Assembly (NCBI RefSeq): GCF_038069945.1
Contig: NZ_JBBPEV010000003.1
Coordinates: 186,001-250,000, forward strand
Direction of reading: 5' to 3'
Length of the DNA: 64,000 nucleotides
Source: Aquabacterium sp. A3
Lineage (GTDB): Bacteria; Pseudomonadota; Gammaproteobacteria; Burkholderiales; Burkholderiaceae_C
Shown: one piece after another, positions 20,045 to 29,622 of the stretch
How positions within the stretch are numbered: position 1 is the first letter of the stretch
How the letters are laid out: each line of letters begins with the position of its first letter
Made by a program: the position numbers and the translations under genes
Notes under the pieces: model-generated
The model's input: only the letters and a program-made list of their open reading frames with translations
The model's database searches: none
Told to the model about the DNA's origin: nothing

Positions 20045-21343
20045 ATGCGGCAACACATCATCGATCGGCGGCTGGCGGGCAAGAACAAATCCATTGGCAA
20101 CCGCGAGCGCTTTCTGCGGCGCTACAAGACGCAGGTGCGCGAGGCCGTGCAGCGCGCCATCAATGGGCGCAGCATCCGCGACATCGAAAAGGGCGAAGAC
20201 ATCGCCATCCCCAAGAAGGACTTGTCTGAGCCCACCTTTCGCCACGGCGAGGGCGGCACGCGCGAGGTGGTGCACCCGGGCAACCGCGAGTACGTGCAGG
20301 GCGATCGCATCGAAAAACCCCAAGGCGGGGGCGGGCAGGGCAGTGGCAACGGCCAGGCCAGCGACTCGGGCGAGGGTGAGGACGACTTCGTCTTCAGCCT
20401 GAGCAAGGAAGAGTTCATGCAGGTCTTTTTTGAAGACCTGGCCTTGCCCAACCTGGTGCGCACCGCCCTGGCCGAGGTGCCTGAGTGGAAGAGCCAGCGC
20501 GCCGGCTTCAGCAGCGATGGCACACCGAACAATCTGCACGTGGTGCGGTCGATGCGGGGCTCATTGGGCCGGCGCATTGCGCTGGGGGCCTCCAGCCGCC
20601 GAGAAATCGCCGAACTGGAAGACCGTCTGACCGAACTGCAGGCCTTGCCCGAGTCGCTGGACGCGGCCGTGATGCGCGATCGTGCGGCCGAGATCGATGA
20701 GATCGAGCAGCGCCTGAAGCACCTGCGCGGACGCGTGGCCGGCATTCCCTTCCTCGACCCGATCGACCTGCGGTTTCGCAGCCGCGTCAAGGTGCCGGTG
20801 CCCACCACCAAGGCGGTGATGTTCTGCGTGATGGACGTCTCTGGCTCGATGGACGAGCAGCGCAAGGAGCTGTCCAAGCGGTTCTTCATCCTGCTGTACC
20901 TGTTCCTGACCCGGCACTACGACAAGATCGAGCTGGTCTTCATCCGTCACCACACCCAGGCGGCCGAGGTGACGGAAGACGAGTTTTTCCACGCCACCGA
21001 GACCGGGGGCACGGTGGTCTCCAGCGCCCTGGTGCTGCTCGATGAGGTGATTCGTGCCAGATACCCCACCAGCGAGTGGAATCTGTACGTGGCGCAGGCA
21101 TCCGACGGTGACAACTGGCATCATGACTCCAGCCGTTGTCGCGAGATCCTGGAAGACAAGATCCTGCCGCTGGTGCGCTATTTCGCCTATGTGCAGGTGG
21201 CGCAGACCGAGCAGAACCTCTGGGACGAGTACATGGGCCTGGCCGAGAGCCACAAGCACTTTGCCATGCGCAAGGTGCTGGACGCCTCGCAGATCTATCC
21301 GGTGTTCAGGGAGCTGTTCAAGAAGGAAGGGGTCGACGCATGA
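20045..21343 (+). CDS. yeaH: YeaH/YhbH family protein (DUF444) with von Willebrand A-like domain
   Basis: The 432-residue protein belongs to the UPF0229/DUF444 family. The N-terminal half is basic and contains a Gly/Gln-rich linker (QGGGGQGSGNGQ, about residue 97); the C-terminal half has a MIDAS-type motif FCVMDVSGSMDEQ (DxSxS near residue 265), indicating a metal-dependent protein-binding VWA fold. Its molecular job is not established; it works with PrkA and SpoVR in starvation responses in other bacteria. The stop overlaps the spoVR start in ATGA. Confidence 0.92.
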   Translation: MRQHIIDRRLAGKNKSIGNRERFLRRYKTQVREAVQRAINGRSIRDIEKGEDIAIPKKDLSEPTFRHGEGGTREVVHPGNREYVQGDRIEKPQGGGGQGSGNGQASDSGEGEDDFVFSLSKEEFMQVFFEDLALPNLVRTALAEVPEWKSQRAGFSSDGTPNNLHVVRSMRGSLGRRIALGASSRREIAELEDRLTELQALPESLDAAVMRDRAAEIDEIEQRLKHLRGRVAGIPFLDPIDLRFRSRVKVPVPTTKAVMFCVMDVSGSMDEQRKELSKRFFILLYLFLTRHYDKIELVFIRHHTQAAEVTEDEFFHATETGGTVVSSALVLLDEVIRARYPTSEWNLYVAQASDGDNWHHDSSRCREILEDKILPLVRYFAYVQVAQTEQNLWDEYMGLAESHKHFAMRKVLDASQIYPVFRELFKKEGVDA

Positions 21344-22896
21344 GCGCACTGCTTTCGTCCATACAGCCTGACAAGCCGCTGCCAGGCACCTCCGACTGGT
21401 CGTTCGATCTGATTGACCAGTACCACGAGGTCATTCGGTCTACCGCGCAGCGTTACCAGCTCGACACCTATCCCAATCAACTCGAGATCATCACGGCCGA
21501 GCAGATGATGGACGCCTACGCCAGCGTGGGCATGCCGGTGAACTACCGGCACTGGTCTTACGGCAAAGAGTTCATTGCCACCGAGAAGAACTACCGCCGG
21601 GGCTACATGGGCCTGGCCTACGAGATCGTCATCAACTCCAACCCCTGCATCAGCTACCTGATGGAGGAAAACACCATGGCCATGCAGGCCCTGGTGATCG
21701 CGCACGCGGCCTACGGACACAACAGCTTCTTCAAGGGCAACTACCTGTTCCGCATGTGGACGGATGCGGGCTCCATCATCGACTACCTGGTCTATGCCAA
21801 GAACTACGTGGCGCGCTGTGAAGAGCGTTACGGGGTGGATGTGGTCGAGGAGTTCCTGGATTCGTGCCATGCCTTGCAGAACCACGGGGTGGACCGTTAT
21901 CGTCGCCCTGGCAAGTTGTCGCTGGACAAGGAATTGGCCCGTCAGGAAGAGCGCGAGGCCTACCTGCAGCAGCAGGTCAATGACCTGTGGCGAACCCTGC
22001 CCAGGCGCGCCGATCGCGCAGAAGAAGAAACGGTGCGACGCTTTCCGGCAGAGCCTCAGGAAAACCTGCTGTACTTCATCGAGAAGCACGCGCCCTTGCT
22101 GGAGCCCTGGCAGCGCGAGATTGTGCGCATCGTGCGCAAGATTGCCCAGTATTTCTACCCGCAGCGTCAGACCCAGGTCATGAACGAGGGGTGGGCCACC
22201 TTCTGGCACTACACCTTGCTCAACACCATGTACGACGATGGCTGGTTGAGCGACGGCATCATGCTGGAATGGTTGCAATCGCACACCAACGTGGTGTACC
22301 AGCCTCCGGTGGGGCACCGGGCCTACAGCGGCTTGAACCCCTATGCCCTGGGCTTCGCGATGTACACCGATCTCAAGCGGATTTGCGAAAACCCGACCGA
22401 GGAAGATCGGGCCTGGTTTCCGGATTTTGCCGGCTCGGCCGTCGGCACGCCCAAAGAGGCGCACGCCTGGCTCAAGACCCTGGATTACGCCATGCGTAAC
22501 TTCAAGGACGAGAGCTTCATCGGGCAGTTCCTGTCGCCCAAGGTGATGCGGGATTTCCGCTTGTTCTCCATCCGCGACGAAGAGGAAGACAGCGAGTACG
22601 AGGTCAGCGCCATCCACGACGACGCCGGGTACCGCCGTCTGCGCGAGACACTGTCACGCCAGTACGACCTGGGCACGCGCGAGCCCAACATCCAGGTCTG
22701 GAGCGTGAACCTCCGGGGCGATCGATCGCTGACCCTGCGTCACGCACAACACAACGGGCGGCCGTTGAACGACGGCACGCGCGAGGTGCTCAAGCACGTG
22801 GCCCGCCTGTGGGGCTTTCCGGTGCACATGGAAAGCGTCGATGCGTCGGGAGACGTTCGGCAGCAATGGACGGTCGTCCCGGCATCGATGGAGTGA
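21340..22896 (+). CDS. spoVR: SpoVR family protein (YcgB-like)
   Basis: A SpoVR/YcgB homologue of about 518 residues. Conserved features are WSFDLIDQYHEVI near the start, MPVNYRHWSYGKEF, NPCISYLMEENTMAMQ and the C-terminal ALRTL-like region. Named for a Bacillus cortex-formation gene, the family is widespread in non-spore-formers, where its biochemical role is unknown. The ATG at 21340 overlaps the yeaH stop, so translation is coupled. Confidence 0.93.
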   Translation: MSALLSSIQPDKPLPGTSDWSFDLIDQYHEVIRSTAQRYQLDTYPNQLEIITAEQMMDAYASVGMPVNYRHWSYGKEFIATEKNYRRGYMGLAYEIVINSNPCISYLMEENTMAMQALVIAHAAYGHNSFFKGNYLFRMWTDAGSIIDYLVYAKNYVARCEERYGVDVVEEFLDSCHALQNHGVDRYRRPGKLSLDKELARQEEREAYLQQQVNDLWRTLPRRADRAEEETVRRFPAEPQENLLYFIEKHAPLLEPWQREIVRIVRKIAQYFYPQRQTQVMNEGWATFWHYTLLNTMYDDGWLSDGIMLEWLQSHTNVVYQPPVGHRAYSGLNPYALGFAMYTDLKRICENPTEEDRAWFPDFAGSAVGTPKEAHAWLKTLDYAMRNFKDESFIGQFLSPKVMRDFRLFSIRDEEEDSEYEVSAIHDDAGYRRLRETLSRQYDLGTREPNIQVWSVNLRGDRSLTLRHAQHNGRPLNDGTREVLKHVARLWGFPVHMESVDASGDVRQQWTVVPASME

Positions 22897-22941
22897 CATT
22901 CGTCACGCCTGGGACGCGCAATTCGCCTGGTGAAATTCTCA

Positions 22942-22971
22942 GCCCCGGAATAAGCCCCCGGGGCACTTGTT
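22942..22971 (+). terminator. Hairpin between spoVR and flhB
   Basis: GCCCCGG/CCGGGGC with a 9-base loop is followed by a T-containing stretch (acttgttta). It likely ends the prkA-yeaH-spoVR transcript before the flagellar genes. The T-run is interrupted, so confidence is moderate. Confidence 0.45.
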
Positions 22972-23036
22972 TATCGGCCTAAAGATTCGGCGCCGGCGGC
23001 AAAGAATGCTGTTCAAGCAGCACATCTTTGCCCACC

Positions 23037-24188
23037 ATGTCCGACCAAGGTTCCCAAGACAAGCAGTTGCCCGCCAGTGAGCGGAAGCTGCGCAAAGCCC
23101 GAGAAGACGGCGACGTCGTCCGCTCGCGGGACCTGGGGCATTTTCTGGTGATCCTCGCGGCCACGGGGGTGCTGATGGGCTTGACACCGCTCTGGGTGGA
23201 GCGCCTCAAGGCCCAGGTGGTGTCGGGATTGCGCTTTGACGCGCGCACGGTGGCCGCCCCCGACATGATGGTGGAGCGCCTGTCCCGCTGGTCCGTGGAT
23301 GCCTTGTGGCTGGTGGTGCCCTTTGGGCTGGCCATCGCCCTGGCGTCGCTGGCGGCGGGGGTGCTGGCTGGCGGCTGGGTGCTCTCTTTCAAGGCGGTGG
23401 CGCCCAAGTTCAGCAAGCTCAATCCCATCCAGGGGCTGGGCAATCTGTTTGCCAAAAAGCAGCTCATTGATGCGCTCAAGGGCAGTGCGCTGGCATTGAT
23501 TCTGGGCACGGTCGGGGCGTTTTTGTTGTACCGATCCTGGCCCTCGATGGTGGACTTGCTGTCACGCCCCCTGCCGGCCGCGTTCGCGGACTTGGGCTAC
23601 ACGATGGGCTCGGTGCTGGGGGCGATGTTGCTGGTGATTGCCTTGTTCGCCCTCATCGACTGGCCCTTGCAGAAGTTCCTGTTTGCCCAGCGCATGCGCA
23701 TGAGCCATCAAGAGGCCAAGGACGAGCTCAAGCAGACCGAAGGCAACCTGGAGGTCAAGGGCCGCATGAAGCAGAAGATGCGCGAGATGTCGCGCAAGCG
23801 CATGCTGGCCGCGGTGCCGACGGCCGATCTGGTGGTGATGAACCCCACCCACTACGCTGTGGCGCTGAAGTACGACGAAGCCCGCATGGGTGCCCCTCGC
23901 GTGGTGGCCAAAGGGGTGGATGTGCTGGCCTTGAAGATTCGCGATGTGGCCACCGAGCACAAGGTGCCGGTGCTGGAGGCCCCGCCGCTGGCGCGCGCCC
24001 TGTATGCCCACACCGAGCTGGACATGGAGATTCCCGTGGCGCTGTACAGCGCCGTGGCCCAGGTGCTGGCTTACGTCTTCCAACTGCGTCAGGCCCTCAG
24101 TGGCCAGGCCCCCATGCCCGGCACCATGCCGGACCTGGACGTGCCGCGCGAGATGGACCCGCACCACCAGACCCCACAGCCCGTTTGA
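23037..24188 (+). CDS. flhB: Flagellar export protein FlhB
   Basis: FlhB is part of the flagellar type III export gate and switches substrate specificity by cleaving itself. The 383-residue protein starts with the charged family N-terminus (DKQLPASERKLRKARED), has four membrane helices in the first 210 residues, and carries the autocleavage motif NPTH at 269-272, essentially the same numbers as in Salmonella. The C-terminal tail is Pro- and Met-rich. I used the ATG at 23037 rather than a TTG at 23028. flhA follows after 15 bases. Confidence 0.95.
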   Translation: MSDQGSQDKQLPASERKLRKAREDGDVVRSRDLGHFLVILAATGVLMGLTPLWVERLKAQVVSGLRFDARTVAAPDMMVERLSRWSVDALWLVVPFGLAIALASLAAGVLAGGWVLSFKAVAPKFSKLNPIQGLGNLFAKKQLIDALKGSALALILGTVGAFLLYRSWPSMVDLLSRPLPAAFADLGYTMGSVLGAMLLVIALFALIDWPLQKFLFAQRMRMSHQEAKDELKQTEGNLEVKGRMKQKMREMSRKRMLAAVPTADLVVMNPTHYAVALKYDEARMGAPRVVAKGVDVLALKIRDVATEHKVPVLEAPPLARALYAHTELDMEIPVALYSAVAQVLAYVFQLRQALSGQAPMPGTMPDLDVPREMDPHHQTPQPV

Positions 24189-24203
24189 GCAGGCAGGTAG
24201 CAC

Positions 24204-26309
24204 ATGAACGCCTTCGTGATGCAATTGCAACGTCTGACCGGCGCCGACGCCCGGCAGCTCCAGACCGTGGCGGCGCCCCTGGTCGTCATCGTCATCCTGT
24301 CGTTGATGGTGCTGCCCCTGCCGCCGCTGGTGCTGGACATGTTCTTCACCATCAACATCGCCTTGTCGCTGATGGTGATGATGGTGGCGGCCAGCATGCT
24401 CAAGCCGCTGGACTTTGCGGCCTTCCCGGCGGTGCTGCTGCTGACCACCTTGCTGCGCCTGTCGCTGAACGTGGCCTCCACCCGGGTGGTGCTGATGGAA
24501 GGGCACACCGGAGCCGGGGCCGCCGGCCGCGTGATCGAGGCGTTTGGTCATTTCCTGATCGGTGGCAACTTCGCGGTGGGCCTGATCGTGTTCGCGGTGC
24601 TGGTGGTGATCAACTTCGTGGTGATCACCAAGGGCGCCGAGCGGATCGCCGAAGTCAGCGCCCGCTTCACCCTGGACGCCATGCCCGGCAAGCAAATGGC
24701 CATTGACGCTGACCTGAGCGCGGGCCTGATCGATGAGAAGGAAGCCAAGAAGCGCCGTCGCGAGGTGGGCGAAGAGGCCGAGTTCCATGGCTCCATGGAC
24801 GGTGCCTCGAAGTTCGTGCGCGGTGATGCCATCGCCGGCATCCTGATCCTGTTCATCAACATCATCGGCGGCATGATCATTGGCATGAGCCAGCACAACC
24901 TGGGTGCCGGTGACGCGGCCGATGCGTATGTGGTGCTGGCCATCGGTGACGCCCTGGTGGCCCAGATTCCCGGTTTGTTGATCTCGGTGGCAGCCGCCAT
25001 CGTGGTGTCGCGCGTGGGCAAAGAGCAGGATGTGGGCGGCCAGATCCGCGAGCAGATGTTCGAAAACCCCAAGGTGCTGGCCACGGCGGCGGGCATCATC
25101 GGTTTGCTGGGCGTGATCCCCGGCATGCCGTTCCTGATTTTTGTGCCGGTGGCAGGTGGGCTGGGTTACTGGGCCTGGTCCATGAACGAAAAGCAAAAGC
25201 GCGCGGCCAATGCCCCCAAGAAGGAAGAGGCCCCGGTGGCACCCGCCAACCCGAATGGCGAAGCCACCTGGGACGACCTGCAGCCTGTGGACACCCTCGG
25301 CCTGGAGGTGGGCTACCGCCTCATCCAGCTGGTGGACAAAGAGCGTGGCGGCGATCTGCTCAACCGCATCAAGGGCGTGCGCCGCAAGTTTGCGCAAGAG
25401 GTGGGCTTCTTGCCGCCTTCGGTGCACATCAAGGACAACCTGGAGCTTCGCCCCAGCGTGTACCGCATCACCTTGCGGGGCGCTGTGGTGGGCGAGGGCG
25501 AGGTGTTCCCCAACATGTTGATGGCCATCAACCCCGGGCACGTCACCAACCCGATTGCCGGTACAGCGGCCGTGGACCCCGCCTTTGGCCTGCCCGCGGT
25601 GTGGATCGAAGAGCGTCAGCGGGATGCGGCGCAAATGGCCGGCTACACCGTGGTTGATCCCTCGACCGTGGTGGCCACCCATCTTTCACACTTGATGCAA
25701 CTCCAGGCAGCCAAGCTGCTGGGACGGATCGAGACCCAGCAACTGGTCGAGCATGTGACCAAGCTGGCCCCGAAACTGATTGAAGACGTGGTTCCCAAAA
25801 TGATCGGCATCTCTACCCTGCAGAAGGTGCTCCAGCTCTTGCTGGAGGAAGGGGTGCACATCCGCGACATGCGCTCGATCATTGAGACCATCGCCGAACA
25901 GGCCGCGATCATGCCCAATGTGGTGAATGACCCCTCAGAACTGGCCCGGCGCATCCGCATCGGTCTGGCCCCGGCCATCGTTCAGCAGATCTACGGCCCC
26001 GTCAAGGAGCTGGACGTGATCGCGATCGAACCCGATCTGGAGCGCCTGCTGACCCAGGCCCTGACCTCGGCCAACGGCCCCATGCTGGACCCCGGCGTGG
26101 CCGACCACCTCACCCGCGAGGCCGCCGAGGCCTCCAACCGGCAGGAAAACATGGGGCAACCCGCCTGCCTGCTCGTGCCTGACGCCATCCGGCCCTCCGT
26201 GGCCCGGTTGCTCAAGCGCGCTGCGCCCCGCCTGAAGGTGCTGGGGCACAGCGAAATCCCTGAGACCCACTCCATCCGCATCGGTACCCTGATTGGAGGC
26301 CACGCATGA
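24204..26309 (+). CDS. flhA: Flagellar export gate protein FlhA
   Basis: FlhA forms the ring of the export gate that uses proton-motive force and docks chaperone-substrate complexes. The 701-residue protein has about eight N-terminal membrane helices (to about residue 330), including the FHIPEP-type signature region RLSLNVASTRVVLMEGH and the AERIAEVSARFTLDAMPGKQM loop, then a large cytoplasmic domain (LGLEVGYRLIQLVD to the C-terminus). The start is preceded by AGGTAG. The stop overlaps the flhF start in ATGA. Confidence 0.96.
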   Translation: MNAFVMQLQRLTGADARQLQTVAAPLVVIVILSLMVLPLPPLVLDMFFTINIALSLMVMMVAASMLKPLDFAAFPAVLLLTTLLRLSLNVASTRVVLMEGHTGAGAAGRVIEAFGHFLIGGNFAVGLIVFAVLVVINFVVITKGAERIAEVSARFTLDAMPGKQMAIDADLSAGLIDEKEAKKRRREVGEEAEFHGSMDGASKFVRGDAIAGILILFINIIGGMIIGMSQHNLGAGDAADAYVVLAIGDALVAQIPGLLISVAAAIVVSRVGKEQDVGGQIREQMFENPKVLATAAGIIGLLGVIPGMPFLIFVPVAGGLGYWAWSMNEKQKRAANAPKKEEAPVAPANPNGEATWDDLQPVDTLGLEVGYRLIQLVDKERGGDLLNRIKGVRRKFAQEVGFLPPSVHIKDNLELRPSVYRITLRGAVVGEGEVFPNMLMAINPGHVTNPIAGTAAVDPAFGLPAVWIEERQRDAAQMAGYTVVDPSTVVATHLSHLMQLQAAKLLGRIETQQLVEHVTKLAPKLIEDVVPKMIGISTLQKVLQLLLEEGVHIRDMRSIIETIAEQAAIMPNVVNDPSELARRIRIGLAPAIVQQIYGPVKELDVIAIEPDLERLLTQALTSANGPMLDPGVADHLTREAAEASNRQENMGQPACLLVPDAIRPSVARLLKRAAPRLKVLGHSEIPETHSIRIGTLIGGHA

Positions 26310-27994
26310 ACGTCAAACGCTTTACTGGACGGAACAGCCGCGAGGCCATGCAGAAGGTGAAAGCCGCCTTCGGTGACGATGCCGTGGTGCTGTCCACCAA
26401 GCCCGCCTCTGAGGGCGGGATCGAGATCCTGGCGATGGCGGCCGACAGTGTGCCGGCGGTGGACCGCATGGCCCAGGATGCGCCCGAGGTGGCATCGCCA
26501 TCCGGCGATCAAGAGGCGCTGCCGTCCTTTCTGCAGCCCTCCCGCAAGGACGGCAAGTCTGGCAAGGGCGGCGCTCAGCAAGCCCTGCAAAGTGTGTCGG
26601 CGCTGGCCAATTCGGTGCAGGATGACGTCAAGCAGTTGGCCATGAGCACGCTGTCCTTCCAGGACTATGTGCGCGAGCGCATGCTGCGTCGCCGGCAGGC
26701 GGCCTTGCAAGCCCAAGAGCGCACCGAACCCGCCCTGGCCGCGAATCCTGAAGAGCAACTGCAGCAGCGTTTTGCCCCTGCAGCACGCCCGCCAGCCCGC
26801 CCCGCACCGGCCACGGCCCTGGACCTGAGCGAAGGCCTGGTGGCGCCCCAGCCCGACCGGCGCGAGCCCGCTCGCGCCGCTGCCGAGCCCGCCACGCGCG
26901 CCGCCCAGGTGGTGCCCTTGCGCGCAGACCACGCCGAGCTGGCGTTTGACCAGGTGGCACCGCGTCGCGATCAACCCCGCGCCGCCGCCCCCACCGCCGA
27001 TCCGGCCATGGCCGAGGCCCTCAAGGCCGCTCAGGAGGCCAACACCGCCATGCTGGGCGAGTTGCGCTCGCTGCGGGCGATGATGAAAGAGCGCTTCGAA
27101 ACCATGGCCTTCATCGAGAAGCTGGGCCGCACGCCCGCTCAGGCGGCCCTGGCGCAACGGCTGCTGGACGGAGGCTTCTCGGCCGTGCTGATCCGCAAGA
27201 TGCTGGACGCGATGCCCGCCGAGGTGACCCATGGTGGCCACGATGAGCAGGCCTGGGCCGCCCAGGTGCTGCAGCGCAACCTGAACACCGCAGATCAATC
27301 CCCCGCCATCGAGGACCGGGGCGGCGTCTTTGCCCTGATCGGCTCCACGGGCGTGGGCAAAACCACCACCACCGCCAAACTGGCGGCTGCGTTCGCCGCC
27401 AAGCACGGCGCGTCCAACCTGGGCCTGATCACGCTGGACGCCTACCGGGTGGGGGCACACGACCAACTGCGCGCCTATGGCCGCATCCTGGGCGTGCCCG
27501 TGCACATGGCCCACGATCGCGCCGCGCTGGAAGACCTGCTGGAGCTGCTGTCGGCCAAGAAGCTGATCCTGATCGACACCGCCGGCATGGCCCAGCGTGA
27601 CAGTCGCACCAAAGAGTTGCTGGACATGCTCACCCATCCAAGCATCCGCAAACTCCTGGTCATCAACGCCGCCACCCAGGGTGATGCCATCGAAGACGTG
27701 ATGCACGCCTACCAGGCCAGCGCCTGCGAAGGCGTCATCCTGTCGAAGCTGGACGAGGCCGTGAAGCTCGGTCCGGCGCTGGATGCGTTAATTCGTCACA
27801 AGAGCCGTGTGCTGGGTGTGGCCAACGGCCAACGGGTGCCCGAAGATTGGCACAGGTTGTCGTCGCAAGCCCTGGTGCACCGGGCCCTGCGTGCCAGCCT
27901 GAACCCGGCCTATAGGCTGGACATCAACGAAGTCAATCTGGTGTTTGCCACGCCCACCCCGGTGGACGCCGGCATCGCCGCCAACCACGCCTGA
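26306..27994 (+). CDS. flhF: Flagellar placement GTPase FlhF (SRP family)
   Basis: FlhF is a signal-recognition-particle-type GTPase that determines the site of flagellum assembly. The 562-residue protein has the family N-terminus (MNVKRFTGRNSREAMQKVK), a low-complexity Ala/Pro/Arg linker (about 150-225), the NG domain with P-loop LIGSTGVGKTTTTAKL (about 342) and G-motifs LIDTAGM and LSKLDEAVKLG. The gene has GGAGG upstream and overlaps flhA. It is followed after ten bases by the FlhG-like gene. Confidence 0.94.
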   Translation: MNVKRFTGRNSREAMQKVKAAFGDDAVVLSTKPASEGGIEILAMAADSVPAVDRMAQDAPEVASPSGDQEALPSFLQPSRKDGKSGKGGAQQALQSVSALANSVQDDVKQLAMSTLSFQDYVRERMLRRRQAALQAQERTEPALAANPEEQLQQRFAPAARPPARPAPATALDLSEGLVAPQPDRREPARAAAEPATRAAQVVPLRADHAELAFDQVAPRRDQPRAAAPTADPAMAEALKAAQEANTAMLGELRSLRAMMKERFETMAFIEKLGRTPAQAALAQRLLDGGFSAVLIRKMLDAMPAEVTHGGHDEQAWAAQVLQRNLNTADQSPAIEDRGGVFALIGSTGVGKTTTTAKLAAAFAAKHGASNLGLITLDAYRVGAHDQLRAYGRILGVPVHMAHDRAALEDLLELLSAKKLILIDTAGMAQRDSRTKELLDMLTHPSIRKLLVINAATQGDAIEDVMHAYQASACEGVILSKLDEAVKLGPALDALIRHKSRVLGVANGQRVPEDWHRLSSQALVHRALRASLNPAYRLDINEVNLVFATPTPVDAGIAANHA

Positions 27995-28004
27995 CACGCT
28001 GCCC

Positions 28005-28838
28005 ATGAACCGTCCAGAACGACATGCTGCAGGCCGCACCGGAAGCCCTCCGGTGGATCAGGCCCAGGGTTTGCGCCGGATGTTCGCCACCCGTGTGTTG
28101 CGTTTCATCCCGGTGGTGGCCAGCCCGGAGGCCCGCTGTGGCGGGCTGGTGCTGGAGCGTTTGTGCACCGCCTACGAGAGCTTTGGTTTGCGCACCCTGG
28201 TGGTGGACGCCAGCCCCCAGGCGCGAGACCCTGGCGAGCTGGTGGCCTTTGACATCGCCGAAGGCATTGAGGCGCTCTCGAGCCACGTGAGCTACATGCC
28301 GGCGCGAGGCCTGCCCTTGCGGTATGCCGACGCACGCGGCTCATGTGCCACCTTGCTGGACGCGCTGGCGGACGCCTCGCCACAAAGCGATGTCGTGCTC
28401 TTGCACGCGCCCGCCAGCGAGTTGGCGCGGGTGATGGCCCAGCGTGCCCGTGAATGCAGCGTGCGCCCGCTGGTCTACACCAACGACCTGGCCGAGGGTC
28501 TGACGCAGGCCTACGCCGCCGTGAAGGTGCTGGCGCAGCGGGGCGGCTGGATGAGCTACGACCTGCTGGTGGCCGCACCCGTGCACAGCACGCAGGCGCA
28601 GGCGGTGGCCGATCGCCTGGCCCGGTGTGCCGATGATTTTCTGGGCGTTGCCCAGCGTCTTGCCGTGCAGCTGGATCTGCAGCAGGCCGCGCAAGCCCAG
28701 CCAGACGCCCGATTCCTGTCGCTGGCCAGCGGTCTGTTGCACGCTGCCCTGCCGCATTCGCTGGGCGACTCCGCCTTTGAGCACCTGACCTCGCCCGGCA
28801 GCGCCTTGCCCGGGCGCGTGGCCCCCGTATTCAACTGA
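28005..28838 (+). CDS. FlhG/FleN-like (MinD-related) protein lacking a recognisable P-loop
   Basis: This 277-residue gene sits where flhG is found, between flhF and fliA. The fold outline of FlhG can be traced: a first strand (FIPVVASPEARCGGLVLE), a second strand with Asp (LRTLVVDASPQ), DVVLLHAP where MinD proteins have a Walker B segment, and PLVYTNDLAEGLTQAYAAVKVLA where FlhG has its DAY-like helix. The first segment has no KGGxGKT deviant Walker A lysine pair, so ATP binding is doubtful. I used the ATG of MNRPERH. It overlaps the upstream fliA ATG by one base. Role as a flagellar-number regulator is inference from position. Confidence 0.65.
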   Translation: MNRPERHAAGRTGSPPVDQAQGLRRMFATRVLRFIPVVASPEARCGGLVLERLCTAYESFGLRTLVVDASPQARDPGELVAFDIAEGIEALSSHVSYMPARGLPLRYADARGSCATLLDALADASPQSDVVLLHAPASELARVMAQRARECSVRPLVYTNDLAEGLTQAYAAVKVLAQRGGWMSYDLLVAAPVHSTQAQAVADRLARCADDFLGVAQRLAVQLDLQQAAQAQPDARFLSLASGLLHAALPHSLGDSAFEHLTSPGSALPGRVAPVFN

Positions 28839-28858
28839 TGATGCCCTCGGAGACACAC

Positions 28859-29572
28859 ATGTACACCGCCAAAGGTCGTCTCGACATGGACTCGATGCTG
28901 CGTCAGTACAGCCCCCTGGTGCGGCGCCTGGCACACCAGATGATCGCCAAGCTGCCTGCCAACGTCGAGGTCGATGACCTCATCCAGGTCGGCATGATCG
29001 GGCTCAGTGACGCACTGACGCGATTTGATGCCGGGCAGGGCGTGCAGTTCGAAACCTTTGCCACGCAGCGCATCCGCGGCGCCATGCTCGACGAACTGCG
29101 CGGGGCCGACTGGATGAGCCGAGGCACCCGCAAACAGCAGCGCGACATCGAATCGGCCGTGCACAAGCTGGAGCAGCGCCTGGGCCGGGCCCCACATGAA
29201 AGCGAGATCGCCAAGGAAATGGGCCTCAGCCTGGTCGAGTACCAGGAAATGCTGGGCAAGGTGCGCGGCACCCAGCTCATCTACCTGGAGGACATGAGTG
29301 GCGAAGACGGCGACAACGACTACCTCGACCGGCATGTCACGGATGAAGGCAATGACCCGCTGAGCTTGCTCGAAGACCACCGCATGCGGCATGCCCTGGT
29401 CGAAGCCATCAAGAACCTGCCCGAGCGCGAGCAGTACGTGATGAGCATGTACTATGAACAAGACATGAACCTCAAGGAAATCGCGGCCGTGCTGGGCGTG
29501 ACCGAATCGAGGGTGTGCCAGCTCCACAGCCAGTCCATCGCCAGGCTGAGGGTCAAGCTGCGAGAATGGTGA
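28859..29572 (+). CDS. fliA: Flagellar sigma factor FliA (sigma-28)
   Basis: FliA directs RNA polymerase to late flagellar and chemotaxis promoters. The 237-residue protein shows the start MYTAKGRLDMDSML, region 2 (LPANVEVDDLIQVGMIGL; FATQRIRGAMLDELR), region 3 and region 4 (LKEIAAVLGVTESRVCQLHSQ). I chose the ATG at 28859, which has GGAGA upstream; ATGs at 28838 and 28841 are in frame and 28838 overlaps the previous stop, so translational coupling from there is also possible. Confidence 0.94.
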   Translation: MYTAKGRLDMDSMLRQYSPLVRRLAHQMIAKLPANVEVDDLIQVGMIGLSDALTRFDAGQGVQFETFATQRIRGAMLDELRGADWMSRGTRKQQRDIESAVHKLEQRLGRAPHESEIAKEMGLSLVEYQEMLGKVRGTQLIYLEDMSGEDGDNDYLDRHVTDEGNDPLSLLEDHRMRHALVEAIKNLPEREQYVMSMYYEQDMNLKEIAAVLGVTESRVCQLHSQSIARLRVKLREW

Positions 29573-29622
29573 GGGCATGATGCTCACCGCTGCGATGGTC
29601 TCCCCTTTGAAGGAGGCAGTCG

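Noticed and set aside
22969..22978. TTATCGGC, the reverse of the sigma-28 -10 element GCCGATAA, upstream of flhB
   Set aside because: It points to the minus strand, toward spoVR, and no TAAA -35 lies at the right distance; probably chance.
23562..25682. A long minus-strand open frame antisense to flhB and flhA
   Set aside because: It is a by-product of high GC codon bias: the composition is His/Gln/Gly-rich with no motif, while the plus-strand frames are unmistakable FlhB and FlhA.
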